Source: Proteobacteria bacterium DTSAM18 (GTDB lineage Bacteria; Myxococcota_A; UBA796; GCA-2862545). Taken from it: a stretch of 64,000 nt of DNA. The position numbers and the translations under genes were made by a program. The notes beneath the pieces were generated by a model. That model ran no database searches, was not told the origin of the DNA, and saw only the letters and a list, made by a program, of their open reading frames with translations. The DNA is taken from positions 52,788-116,787 of the forward strand of contig JARACJ010000016.1 in assembly GCA_028767165.1 (NCBI GenBank), given 5' to 3'. Shown here piece after piece: positions 34,599-43,650 of this stretch (position 1 is the first letter of the stretch; every line of letters starts with the position of its first letter).

Positions 34599-35167
34599 TC
34601 GAAGCCGAGGTGCTTGAGCACCCGATCGGCGGCCTCGTGGTAGGTGATCCCGGAGACCGGCAGCACCGAGGGGATGTGGTCGAACCAGGCCTGGGCCTCC
34701 TGCAGCTTCTGGCGGAGCAGGGCCTCGTCGAAGCCCGACTCGCTCATGAGGCTGTAGTGGTTCTTCTTGCTGCGCTCGTGGTCGGCGAGGATGCGTGCCA
34801 CCGCCTCGTCGACGGGCAGGTACAGGTAGAGCACGTCGGCCTTCTCGCTGATGAGCTTGCGCAGCGCGGGATCGGACATGGTGACCCGGCTGCTGGCCAC
34901 GACGAGGCTCAGGGGCTTGGAGAGCAGGGCCGGCCACAGGGCCCGCTCGTGCTCGAGGCGGCCGTCGATGCCCTCCTCCCAGTGCAGCAGCTCGATGGAC
35001 TTGCCGATGACGTGCTCCACGCGCTGATCGACGCGGAGGAACGGCAGGCCGGAGAGCATGTTCACCGAGCGGGTGGTGCGGGACACCTGCGCGCCGGGGA
35101 GCCCCGCGATGACGAGGGGGCGGGGAAGGGTCAGGCGAGGTGCCCAGCTATAGTAGTCCTTGGTCAT
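34571..35167 (-). CDS. Shikimate-kinase-like P-loop protein lacking the P-loop lysine
   Basis: A 198-residue protein with the size and order of a shikimate/gluconate-kinase-fold NMP kinase: a P-loop-like segment near the start, then FLRVDQRVEHVIGKSI, FEHERALWPALLSKP-type and VVASSRV segments where shikimate kinases have D-x-x-IE, R-x-x-E-x-x-x-L and GGG. The P-loop reads GLPGAQVS (22-29): the usual G-K-S/T has become Q-V-S, so the catalytic lysine is absent. It is either a pseudokinase or a protein with another nucleotide chemistry. The 3' end overlaps the channel gene (34571-34598). Confidence 0.6.
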   Translation of the reverse strand: MTKDYYSWAPRLTLPRPLVIAGLPGAQVSRTTRSVNMLSGLPFLRVDQRVEHVIGKSIELLHWEEGIDGRLEHERALWPALLSKPLSLVVASSRVTMSDPALRKLISEKADVLYLYLPVDEAVARILADHERSKKNHYSLMSESGFDEALLRQKLQEAQAWFDHIPSVLPVSGITYHEAADRVLKHLGFDHRSMSEEE

Positions 35168-35320
35168 GAAGGCCTCCGTGTCGGTTCCTAACCTGCCGGG
35201 AGGAGCAGGGGAGGGGCGGGTATGTCGGCTCGGGGCGTGCGCGATCCCACGTAGTCCCCTCAGGTACGGGGCGGGCGGTCCCATGAAGGGCTGACGACGC
35301 CACGGATCGAGGAGGAACAC

Positions 35321-36583
35321 ATGCGACGACTGGGATGGCTCGCCCTGGCCTTGCTGGGGTGCGACGACAACGAGGCGGACTTCGAGGTGCAGGTCACCAA
35401 CAACTCCCCCGAGTACCCCTTCTCCGACTCCGATGGCTTCGCCGTGCCCGATGGCGACACCGAGCCCGGACCGGCGCTGCCCGGCCACAGCTACAGCTTC
35501 TCGTTTGCGGCCGGACCTGGCAGCACGCTGCACTTCGCCACCATGCAGGTGCAGTCCAACGACCAGTTCTTCGCGCCGGACGCCGGGGGCATCGAGCTGT
35601 TCTCCGAGGACGGCACGCCCCTGTCCGGTGACATCACAGATCTCGTGCTGCTCTGGGACGCGGGCACGGAGGTGAACCAGGAGCCCGGCCTCGGGCCTGA
35701 CCAGGCACCGCGGCAGGCCGGGCCCAACCAGGGCGACATCGATCTCGACTCCACCGTCCGACTCGCCGAGGACGAGTTCGGCAACCTGCCGGAGATCGAG
35801 GACGTCATCCGGGTCACCCTGTCCGTGGAGGACGATCACCTCTTCACGGTGGTCATCGAGAACATCTCCGCGATGGACGCCATCCCCACCTCCGACGGGG
35901 GCGCAGTGCCGGTGGTGCTCGCACCCGGTGTGTTCGCCATCTCGCCGGTGGACGCACAGCTGTTCGCGTCGGGCCAGGCGGCCCCGGAAGGTCTCGAGGA
36001 GCTGGCGGAGGACGGTGACATCTCCGTGGCGCTCGCCTCCCTCGACGGTGTCACCGGCCTGACGACGCCGATCTCCCCGGTGGCGTGGGGCCTGAACCAG
36101 GGCAGCCCCGTGATCTTCACGGAGGGGCAGGAGGCCAGCGCCGAGCTCGAGCTGCTGGCGGAAGACGGGGACGCCTCGGGCATCGGCGTCGCGCTGGGTC
36201 TCGAGGGAGGGTTCTACACGGTGCCCGACGGGCAGACGGCGGGCGGACCGGCGTCCCCCGGTGACAGCTATACCTTCCAGATCCGTGCCTTCGAGGGAGA
36301 CAACCTCAGCATCGTGACCATGCTCGTGCAGTCCAACGACTGGTTCTTCGGGGCCGACGGCGACACCCTGCCCCTGTTCGACGATGACGGAGAGGCGCGG
36401 GGCTTCGTGGCCAACCTCGCCGTGTACGACGCCGGCACCGAGGTCGACGAGGTGCTCGGGGCAGGGCCCAACCAGGCGCCTCGGCAGGCCGGGCCGAACA
36501 CCGGCCCGGACGAGAACGGCGTGGTCGAGGAGCAGAGCGGGTACTCCAACTACGTCCAGGTGCGGGTGCGTCCTCTGGAGTAG
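35321..36583 (+). CDS. Spondin-domain lipoprotein (tandem)
   Basis: A 420-residue protein; ATG with GAGGAGG upstream. The lipobox is LALLGC (Cys14). The mature chain shows three related beta modules. The middle one (FTVVIENISAMDA...FAISPVDAQLFASGQAAPEGLEELAEDGD) has the bacterial spondin_N pattern. The outer two share DNLSIVTMLVQSNDWFF / STLHFATMQVQSNDQFF and DAGTEV...GPNQAPRQAGPN. These look like a spondin domain that has been duplicated and split. The family is secreted and may bind calcium or matrix; the role here is unknown. Confidence 0.82.
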   Translation: MRRLGWLALALLGCDDNEADFEVQVTNNSPEYPFSDSDGFAVPDGDTEPGPALPGHSYSFSFAAGPGSTLHFATMQVQSNDQFFAPDAGGIELFSEDGTPLSGDITDLVLLWDAGTEVNQEPGLGPDQAPRQAGPNQGDIDLDSTVRLAEDEFGNLPEIEDVIRVTLSVEDDHLFTVVIENISAMDAIPTSDGGAVPVVLAPGVFAISPVDAQLFASGQAAPEGLEELAEDGDISVALASLDGVTGLTTPISPVAWGLNQGSPVIFTEGQEASAELELLAEDGDASGIGVALGLEGGFYTVPDGQTAGGPASPGDSYTFQIRAFEGDNLSIVTMLVQSNDWFFGADGDTLPLFDDDGEARGFVANLAVYDAGTEVDEVLGAGPNQAPRQAGPNTGPDENGVVEEQSGYSNYVQVRVRPLE

Positions 36584-36615
36584 GGCGGCCGGCTGCGGCG
36601 CCCCAGCACGCCCCG

Positions 36616-36745
36616 TTCTTCGTCGCTTCGGTCGGGCCGACCGGAAGGTCGGCCTGTCCCTTGCTCCTCGCCCAGGACGCACCGGGGCACCGCATCCTCG
36701 TGGCGTGCGACTGAAGTTGCTCCCTGGGATTGCTTTCGCTTCCCG
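36616..36745 (+). repeat. Dispersed repeat family A, copy 3
   Basis: Family A core with hairpin GGCCGACC-GGAA-GGTCGGCC, CTTGCTCCTCGCCCAGGAC and the tail GCGACTGAAGTTGCTCCCTG. It begins 33 bp after the spondin-domain lipoprotein. The gap 36584-37075 otherwise holds only copy 4. Confidence 0.75.
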
Positions 36746-36909
36746 TGGAGCATCAGCACGGATTGGCCGATGAAATCCAGCAACCGGGGGGCAGACCCCC
36801 AGTTGTCGCTGCTTCGAGGGGCCGCAGGTGGATGCCGAGGCGAGGAGCACCGCGACGAAGCATCGGTGGCCACATCCGGCCCCGCACGCCCCGCCCCGAC
36901 TCGACCCGC

Positions 36910-37040
36910 CCCGAAAGCGAAAGCAATCCCAGAGCATCCCTTCAGACGCACACCCGAGCTCCGCTGCGTCCCGGTGGTGCGGGGACGAGGAGCAAGGGAG
37001 GAGCCGACCTCCTGGTCGGCCCGACCGAAGCGACGAAGGC
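36910..37040 (-). repeat. Dispersed repeat family A, copy 4 (inverted)
   Basis: The reverse complement of the family A element: CGAAAGCGAAAGCAATCCC, the CGCACACCCGAGC region, GAGGAGCAAGGG, then the hairpin GCCGACC-TCCT-GGTCGGC and GAAGCGACGAA. It faces copy 3 across about 165 bp, so the pair could form a larger inverted structure. It lies next to the 3' end of the lysine-pathway fusion gene. Confidence 0.75.
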
Positions 37041-37075
37041 CCCGTGCCAACCGGGGCGCTGCGGAGCGTCTGCGA

Positions 37076-39631
37076 TCAGATGATGACTTCCCGAGGCAAC
37101 CCACGCAGGTTGTACTCGTTGGCCATCGACGCACCGTAGGCACCTGCCAGCTCCACCAGCAGCACGTCGCCGGCCTCCGTCTCCGGAAGCGGACGGCTGC
37201 GGCCCATGACGTCGGCGGACTCGCAGATGGGGCCCACGATGTCGGCCACCATCGCGTGGGGGGCGTCGAGCTTGGACAGGTGGTGGATGCCGTGCCACGC
37301 GCCGTACAGGGCGGGGCGCATGAGCGTGTGCATGCCGGCGTCGGTGCCCACGAAGGTGCGGGGGCCCTTGGCCTTCACCTGGCTCACGGTGGCGAGCAGG
37401 ACGCCGGACTCGGCCACCAGGAAGCGACCGGGCTCGGTCCACACGGCGATCTCCGGGTGGGCGGCGCGGGCGCTGGCGATGGCCTCGTCGAGGGTGTCCA
37501 TCGGCAGGGGCGTCTCGTCGGGCTTGGTGGGCACGCCTAGGCCGCCACCCACGTCGACGTGCTCGACGGTGGGGAACTGCGCCGCCAGATCCAGCAGCAG
37601 GGTGGTCATCTTGCCCCAGTGGGAGGGCTCGCGGATGCCGGAGCCGGCGTGGGCGTGAAGGCCGACCACGGTGGCGCCGTTCATCTCGGCGAGCTCGATG
37701 ACCATGGGCAGGTCGCCCGGGTGGATGCCGAACTTGGAGCGGCTGCCGCCGGTGCGGACGTGCTCGTGGTGGCCGCGGCCCTCACCGGGGTCGATGCGCA
37801 GGATGAGGCGGACGCCATCGAAGATCTCGGGCCAGGTCTGCAGCGGGCCGTAGTGGTCGAGCGTGACGTTCACGCCGGCCTCGATGCCCGCCACCAGATC
37901 CTCGCGGGACGCGAAGTTGGGCGTGTACAGGATGTTCTTCGGATCGATGCCGGGCACCGACTCGAGGACCCGCTGGATCTCGCCGGGGGAGACGCACTCG
38001 AAGCCCATGCCCTCCTCGGCCAGCAGGCGCAGGACCTCGGGGTGGGGGTTGGCCTTGATGGCGTAGAAGGCGCGATCGATGCTCTTCAGGCCCTTCACCT
38101 GCCGGGCGCGCTGGCGGATGGTCTCGCTGTCGTAGACGTAGGTGGGGGTGCCGAGGGCGGCCTGCTCCAGCAGGGCAGGGGCCTTGGCGGGCCACCAGGC
38201 GTCCGGCAGGTTGCGGCCGGACACGTCGAACAGCTCGTTCCAGGTGGGACCGCGACCGGGGGCGTCGTCGGCGTCGATCAGCAGGGCGTGCAGGCGGGCC
38301 ACCAGGCGCTCGGCCTCGTCCTGCTCCACGAGGAACGTGAGGTTCCGGTCGGAGCTGGACTGGCACATCATGTGGACCGGCTGCTCCTCGAACACCTCGA
38401 GGGCGGGGCCGAGGCGGTGCAGCAGGCCGCGCATCTTCTGGCCGACGAGGCTCACGGCAGCGACCGGGTGGACCACCCTGGCGGTGCCGAGCTGGGACAG
38501 GTCGGCCAGCAGGGCCTCCATCCGCTCGGGCTCCTCGGCCTCGGGCGTGAGGTCGAGGCTCACGGACACCGACGACTGGCCCGACGACAGCATGTCGACC
38601 GACAGGCCGTGCTGGCTGAAGATGGTGAACAGGCGGGCGAGGAAGCCGACCTCCTGCCACATGTTGATGGTCTCGACGGTGACCATCTTCACGCCGTGGC
38701 GCGCGGAGATGGCGGCCACCTCGGACCGGTCCTCGCTGGCCTGGGCGTCGATGCGGGTGCCCTCGGCGTCGGGGCGCTGGGTCCAGCGCAGCCACATCGG
38801 GATCTCGTGCTGCTGGCAGGGGGCCAGCGAGCGGGGGTGGAGCACCTTGGCGCCCATGGCCGCGATCTCCTGGGCCACCTCGTAGGACAGGTGGGTCAGC
38901 AGGCGGGCGGAGGGCACCTCGCGGGGGTTGGCCGAGAAGATGCCGGGCACGTCGGACCAGATCTCGCAGCGGGCGGCGTGCAGGCGCGCGGCGAACAGGG
39001 CGGCGGCGGTGTCGGAGCCGCCGCGGCCCAGCAGGACGGTGTGGGCCTGGGGATCCTTGGCGATGAAGCCCTGGACGATGACCGCGGGCAGCTCGGACCA
39101 CTCGGCCTGGACGACCGCGTCTTCGTGGGCCTCGACGTGGGCGTTCAGGTAGTGCCGGGCGGCGGACAGGCCCTTGGCGTCCTCGGAGACGAGCACGTTG
39201 CGGGTGTCCTTCCAGGCGACCCGTTCGCCCTGTGCGATCAGCCAGGCGTGGCCGAGGCGGGTGGACATCAGCTCGCCGCGGGCCAGGACGCGGGCGCGCA
39301 GGCGCTCAGACACCTCGCCCAACAGCGCGGCGCCGGCCAGGAGGCGGCGGAGCGTGTCGAGCTCGCCGGAGAAGCTCTCGTAGGAGACGCCCATGGCGTC
39401 GGCGAGGGCCTCGTGGCGCGCCGTGATGTCGGCGAGCACCTCGTGGTGGCTGTCGAGGGGCGCGAGGGCGACGGCCTTCTCAAGCAGATCGGAGACGCCA
39501 CCGAGGGCGGAGCAGACGACGACGGGGATGTGCCCCTCACGTTTCACTTTGCCGATCCGCTCGAGGATGGTCTGCCAGCCCTCGAGGCTGGCCACGCTGC
39601 TTCCACCGAACTTCATCACGACAAAGGACAT
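37076..39631 (-). CDS. lysC-lysA: Bifunctional aspartate kinase / diaminopimelate decarboxylase
   Basis: An 851-residue fusion of the first and last enzymes of lysine synthesis. Residues 1-460 are aspartokinase: KFGGSS at 7-12, GRGGSDTAAALFAARL and a GTDRN-type region (PDAEGTRI), then two ACT regulatory domains (KMVTVETINMW...VDMLSSGQSSVSVSL). Residues about 470-851 are the PLP decarboxylase: Lys526 in AFYAIKANPHP, DVGGGLGV, EPGRFLVAESG and C-terminal YNLRGLPREVII. The same fusion is known in a few proteobacteria. ACT domains imply lysine feedback. The ATG at 39631 has no strong ribosome site in view. No second lysine gene is adjacent. Confidence 0.95.
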   Translation of the reverse strand: MSFVVMKFGGSSVASLEGWQTILERIGKVKREGHIPVVVCSALGGVSDLLEKAVALAPLDSHHEVLADITARHEALADAMGVSYESFSGELDTLRRLLAGAALLGEVSERLRARVLARGELMSTRLGHAWLIAQGERVAWKDTRNVLVSEDAKGLSAARHYLNAHVEAHEDAVVQAEWSELPAVIVQGFIAKDPQAHTVLLGRGGSDTAAALFAARLHAARCEIWSDVPGIFSANPREVPSARLLTHLSYEVAQEIAAMGAKVLHPRSLAPCQQHEIPMWLRWTQRPDAEGTRIDAQASEDRSEVAAISARHGVKMVTVETINMWQEVGFLARLFTIFSQHGLSVDMLSSGQSSVSVSLDLTPEAEEPERMEALLADLSQLGTARVVHPVAAVSLVGQKMRGLLHRLGPALEVFEEQPVHMMCQSSSDRNLTFLVEQDEAERLVARLHALLIDADDAPGRGPTWNELFDVSGRNLPDAWWPAKAPALLEQAALGTPTYVYDSETIRQRARQVKGLKSIDRAFYAIKANPHPEVLRLLAEEGMGFECVSPGEIQRVLESVPGIDPKNILYTPNFASREDLVAGIEAGVNVTLDHYGPLQTWPEIFDGVRLILRIDPGEGRGHHEHVRTGGSRSKFGIHPGDLPMVIELAEMNGATVVGLHAHAGSGIREPSHWGKMTTLLLDLAAQFPTVEHVDVGGGLGVPTKPDETPLPMDTLDEAIASARAAHPEIAVWTEPGRFLVAESGVLLATVSQVKAKGPRTFVGTDAGMHTLMRPALYGAWHGIHHLSKLDAPHAMVADIVGPICESADVMGRSRPLPETEAGDVLLVELAGAYGASMANEYNLRGLPREVII

Positions 39632-40173
39632 CGTCTGTTCTCCCTGGGGGGTTCGGACGCCATGTGCCCCGTTCACGCTGGGGCTGCCCGAAACACTTGT
39701 CAGTTTGTTGCGTGGCCTCCCCCGAGAAACCCGGGCAAGCAAGGGGGTCAGACCGCAAGCTGTTAGATCTTCTCGGGCCGAATTCGCCGGGTCGCACGGC
39801 ACCCGGCCGGGGCCTTGAAGCTCTCGCCGGGGCGCGGGACGCGCGGCGCTCCCGGCGGGATTGTCGGGAACGTCCGGGTTTGGACCTGTCACGGAAGCAC
39901 GTACCGGGAGCGAAGGGTGTACGGTCCTGCACCCGGAGCGATTCCCGCCTCCCGCCTCCGCGCCGGCTCGCCGGGTAGGCCGGCTGCGACGCCCCGGCAG
40001 GCCCTGTTCTTCGTCGCGTCGGTCGGGCCGACCAGGAGGTCGGCCTCTCCCTTGTTCCTCGCCCAGGACCCACCGGAACGACGCATCCTCGCGGCGTGTG
40101 GCTGAAGGTGAGCTCTGGGATTGCTTTCGCTCTTGCGAGGTCCTTGGAGCCTGGTCTCCTGCTGCAGCGTCAG
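39632..40173. repeat. Mosaic of family C fragment and family A copy 5
   Basis: After the promoter region of lysC-lysA (39632-39770) comes an inverted family C fragment (about 39775-39845; CCGGGTCGCACGGCACCCGG). Family A copy 5 follows at 40007-40140 (hairpin GGCCGACC-AGGA-GGTCGGCC, tail GGCTGAAGGTGAGCTCTGGG). 39846-40006 shows no gene; it shares short GCCTCCGCGCCGGC words with family C. Confidence 0.65.
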
Positions 40174-40440
40174 TGAAGGGGCCACTTCGCTCGACACGTA
40201 CGGGCGCCCCTCGGGGCGCCGGGGCCTCGAAGCCCCGGGAGGCTCCTTGGGGCGCGCCTCGCTCCACGTCGGTTTCCCGTCTGGCATTGAATCGTACGGG
40301 CGCTGCTCGCCGCGCCCGACCCCGTTGACGTGCCCCACGCTCGATGAAGCGTAGGGGCGCTGCTTGCTGCGCCCGTCCCCGACGGTCTCCCTTCGGGCAA
40401 TGAACCGTTCAGATCCCGCCTGCCGCGCCCCGCCCCGACG
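40174..40440 (+). repeat. Dispersed repeat family B, copy 2, with related GCTGCTTGCTGCGCCCG unit
   Basis: CGTACGGGCGCCCCTCGGGG and GGCGCGCCTCGCTCCACGTC match family B copy 1 (inverted) and copy 3. 40340-40400 carries GATGAAGCGTAGGGGCGCTG and TTGCTGCGCCCG, which recurs inverted at 45486-45560. The element ends about 70 bp before the first gene of the sorted-protein array. Confidence 0.7.
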
Positions 40441-40509
40441 GCCTGAAATTGCAGCGATCCCCAAATTTATGCAGTATGTTGCATTGGGCCAGTCGCCTCC
40501 GGAGACCAC

Positions 40510-41406
40510 GTGCACGTCCTACCACTCCTCCTGTCCCTCATGACCCCGCCCGCCGACGCGACGCCCCCGTTGGACACGAGTCCAGGCCTGGCGCTGCTCG
40601 TACCGGCAGACCTCACCGACGGCGTGCCGCCCAACGTCGTGCCCGTCGCCTGGACCCACGGCCTGCGCGATGACCTGCTGGTGGGCACGCCCGAGGATCC
40701 TCTCGAGGTCTCCGAGGACGTGTCGCTGTCCGACTTCCTCCGGATCTGGAACGAGGAAGGCCACGAAGTGCCGGCGGACATGCGGATGGTGGGCAGGGTG
40801 ATCACGTTGCACCCACACGAGCCGCTGGCCGAGGGCACCTACCTGCTCTCCGCCGACGCACCGACCTCCGGCATCACGTTCGCCGCCGGCGAGGAGCCGG
40901 CCACGGACACGGAGGAGCTTTGGTTCCTGGAAACGAGCCGATTCGTCGTCCGTGGTCCCCAGGACCACACCCCGCCAGCCGTGCCCGCAGTCCACTCGGT
41001 GGTCTGGTCTGTCTCTCCGGACGACGAGGCGCGATCTGACGCGTCTGCCTCAACATGGTCGGCCCATGTGCAGCTGGACCCTTCGGTGGAACCGGGCACA
41101 TTCTTCGTGAGACTGCTCGATGCCGATGGGCGGCTCACGTCGGGCCCACACAGGGCACCCTTCGGGGCCTTCACGTTCACACTGCCTGGCATGTCGCCTG
41201 ACGACACCACCTTCGAGATCCAGGCCGTGGATCTCGCCGGCAACCTGTCGGAACCCGTGTTCGTGGGCCCCGGCGACGGCCTGTACCAGGTCGAGTCGCC
41301 CGGTTGTTCCCACGTCAGCGCTGCGCCCTCCGCGATCGCGCTCTGGTGGGCGCTCCCCGGCATGCTGGGCCTGTGGGGGCGGCGTCGACGCGAAACAGGT
41401 ACCTGA
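40510..41406 (+). CDS. Secreted protein with MYXO-CTERM-like tail, type 1
   Basis: A 298-residue protein; GTG start with GGAG upstream. N-terminal signal peptide. The body contains VPADLTDGVPPNVVPVAWTHG near the start, the mid marker QDHTPPAVPAVHSVVW and a C-terminal Ig/fibronectin-like end DDTTFEIQAVDLAGNLSEPVF. The tail is PGCSHV, a hydrophobic helix (WWALPGMLGLWG) and RRRR: the Cys-helix-Arg order of myxosortase-type C-terminal sorting signals. First of five tandem relatives; closest to the third gene (42587-43513). Probably a cell-surface adhesin-like protein. Confidence 0.83.
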   Translation: MHVLPLLLSLMTPPADATPPLDTSPGLALLVPADLTDGVPPNVVPVAWTHGLRDDLLVGTPEDPLEVSEDVSLSDFLRIWNEEGHEVPADMRMVGRVITLHPHEPLAEGTYLLSADAPTSGITFAAGEEPATDTEELWFLETSRFVVRGPQDHTPPAVPAVHSVVWSVSPDDEARSDASASTWSAHVQLDPSVEPGTFFVRLLDADGRLTSGPHRAPFGAFTFTLPGMSPDDTTFEIQAVDLAGNLSEPVFVGPGDGLYQVESPGCSHVSAAPSAIALWWALPGMLGLWGRRRRETGT

Positions 41407-41484
41407 TGTGATTCCGGGTCATCCAGGCCCAGGCGCACGGTCGCCTCGAACCTCCATGAACATCCACCTCCCCCGGAGCCGCCC

Positions 41485-42534
41485 TTGCGCCCACTCCTCC
41501 TGACCGCCACGTTCGCCGCCGCCATCGCGGTGGTACCCGCCTGGTCGTTCTCGCCCGTCCGCCCACCGTGGATCGAGGAGATCTTCCTCGGTGCCGACCA
41601 GGACGAGGTGCCGGTCAACGTGCAGCCCGTCGTCCTGTGGGGACGCTCCAACGGCGGCGATGGCCTGTTCATCTGGGACGAGGACGGTCGTCCCGTGTCG
41701 CTGACGCGGGAGATCCACCAGGGGAGCTACACCCGTCTCGTGCCCAACGAGCACCTGGCCCCCGGGACGTACCAGCTCGCCTCCGTGCATGGGAAGCCCG
41801 AGGGGGCCCTGGACACGGCGACAGCAGACACGTCCACCGACTCCGCCAGCTTCGAGAGCGGCGAGACGGGGCACTCGGGGGCCGTCTGGGACACGTCGGA
41901 CACCGGGTACTACGGCAGTTCCGCCCGATGGGCGGACGGCATCTGGTTCACCGTGGTCGACGAGGTGGATGAGGAGGCACCGGACGCACCCGTGGTCACC
42001 GCGTGGTCCATCATCGAGCAGGAGGATCCGGCAGACACCGGCTACGCCTACACGGGTGGGAACGACACATCCTGGTTGAACCCCTATCTCTACGAGTCCC
42101 TGCGTCTCGAGCTCGAGGACCCCTCCGAGGCCGTCACGCTGCACGTGGCATTTCAGCCAGTGGCGTCGAACGAGGGGGGCCGGCAGGAGATGCGGGTGAT
42201 GTACGAGGGCGGTGTCCACTTCCTCTGGCTCGTGGAGGCGTTCGGCGCCGGCACCTTCGACCTGCACTACATCGACCGGGCAGGCAACGCGTCGGACTCG
42301 GTCACGCTCACCTGGGAGCCGGTCGTGGTGCCGGAGAGTACCGGCGACACCGGTGAGCCGGGTATGGTGGATTCCTGGCCTCGGGGGGACTCCGGCGAAT
42401 GGGGCAACGATGCGGACACCGCCTTCACCACCGATTCGCCCTCCTGTGACGGCTGCCAGCAGGGCACCGGTCCATCCGGCGTCGGCATCCTGGGGTTTGC
42501 AACCCTCCTCGGCTGGCGCCGCCGGCGGCGTTGA
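41485..42534 (+). CDS. Secreted protein with MYXO-CTERM-like tail, type 2
   Basis: A 349-residue protein; TTG start with GGAG six bases upstream. Signal peptide (LLLTATFAAAIAVVPAWS). Shared type-2 motif VPVNVQPVVLWG...GDGLFIWDEDG. The Thr/Ser/Asp-rich linker (TATADTSTDSASFESGETG) is longer than in its relative at 43651. Ig-like end (FDLHYIDRAGNASDSVTL). The tail is SCDGCQQG, the helix VGILGFATLLGW and RRRRR. The paired cysteines before the helix are closer to the classic MYXO-CTERM C-x-x-C/CGC form than in the other four. Function unknown. Confidence 0.83.
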   Translation: MRPLLLTATFAAAIAVVPAWSFSPVRPPWIEEIFLGADQDEVPVNVQPVVLWGRSNGGDGLFIWDEDGRPVSLTREIHQGSYTRLVPNEHLAPGTYQLASVHGKPEGALDTATADTSTDSASFESGETGHSGAVWDTSDTGYYGSSARWADGIWFTVVDEVDEEAPDAPVVTAWSIIEQEDPADTGYAYTGGNDTSWLNPYLYESLRLELEDPSEAVTLHVAFQPVASNEGGRQEMRVMYEGGVHFLWLVEAFGAGTFDLHYIDRAGNASDSVTLTWEPVVVPESTGDTGEPGMVDSWPRGDSGEWGNDADTAFTTDSPSCDGCQQGTGPSGVGILGFATLLGWRRRRR

Positions 42535-42586
42535 CGCTGCCGGATGCGCCTCTGCTCCTGAACCACCCGACCGGGGAACCCGATCC

Positions 42587-43513
42587 ATGCACCACATCCT
42601 CCTTGCCCTGTTCCTGACCCATGCGGAGGCCAACTCGCCCATCGGACCGGCTGTGGTGCAGGCCATGCCCGCCGACCTCACGGAACCGGTGCCGCCGAAC
42701 GTGGTGCCGCTCGCCTGGTACCTCGGCGTGTCCCTCGGCGAACCGGTGAGGGTCTCCGACGATGGAAGCACGTACTCCGGGCTGCTTCACCTCTGGCGGG
42801 CAGACGGACAGCTGGTACCGGTGGAAGTCGTCTACGAGGGAGGCGTCGTCGCCTACCACCCCCATGAGTCGCTGGAGGAGGGCACCTACCTGCTGGCCTG
42901 GTCCCAGCCGGACCTGCCTGTCATGTTCGACACGGGCGAAGCCGGGGACACGGCGACCTGGGGGATGGGGACGGAGGGCAACCGCTTCCTCGTCGCGGGC
43001 CCACCGGACCACATCCCTCCGGCGCCTCCCGAGGTGCGGTCGGTGATCTGGTATGGCCGGCGTGCCGAGTCCACGGCAGTACGCGAGCTCCGCCTCCTGG
43101 CCGGGTGGTTCTCGAAGTCCTGGCGGGCGAAGGATCAGCCGGCCTGGACGATCGACTTCCAGTGGCGCCGTCCACAGGAGCCCACATCCTACGTGGTGAC
43201 CCGACTCGGCTCCGACGGGCGGCCGGTGGGAGAGCCGTTTCGTTCTCTGGGGCACGGGCCGGGGGTGTTGCTCGACGATCCGGAGGCGTCGCCGGAGGAC
43301 ACAACCTTCGAGGTCCGGGCCGTCGATCTCGCCGGCAACCAGTCGGAGCCGGTGCGGGTCGGTCCGCTCGACGGGGTATACCGGGTCGACGCTCCCGGCT
43401 GCTCCCATGTGGCGGGAACAGGCTCGGTGCTCGGGCTCTGGTTGCCCTTGCTCGGGCTGGGGGCCCTTCGCCGGCGCAGAGCCACCTGTGAAGGTGGTCA
43501 TACGGAGACGTGA
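42587..43513 (+). CDS. Secreted protein with MYXO-CTERM-like tail, type 1
   Basis: A 308-residue close relative of 40510-41406. ATG start; signal peptide MHHILLALFLTHAEA. Shared motifs are MPADLTEPVPPNVVPLAWYLG, the mid marker PPDHIPPAPPEVRSVIW, DDTTFEVRAVDLAGNQSEPVRVGPLDGVYRVDAPGCSHV, and a helix (LGLWLPLLGLGALRRRR). It has a 9-residue extension after the Arg cluster (TCEGGHTET), which is unusual for a sorting tail that normally ends at the basic cluster and could affect processing. Confidence 0.83.
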   Translation: MHHILLALFLTHAEANSPIGPAVVQAMPADLTEPVPPNVVPLAWYLGVSLGEPVRVSDDGSTYSGLLHLWRADGQLVPVEVVYEGGVVAYHPHESLEEGTYLLAWSQPDLPVMFDTGEAGDTATWGMGTEGNRFLVAGPPDHIPPAPPEVRSVIWYGRRAESTAVRELRLLAGWFSKSWRAKDQPAWTIDFQWRRPQEPTSYVVTRLGSDGRPVGEPFRSLGHGPGVLLDDPEASPEDTTFEVRAVDLAGNQSEPVRVGPLDGVYRVDAPGCSHVAGTGSVLGLWLPLLGLGALRRRRATCEGGHTET

Positions 43514-43650
43514 GCCTGGGTTGTTGCGTGTGCGGAAGATTGCCTGCAGGGTGAGCCGCAACGCACACGGGAGCCTTCCTACGGGGATGTGGCTCTCCAC
43601 GTCGACCCTCGACCTGCACGGGCACCACCATCCTCAGAGGAGGACGCCAC

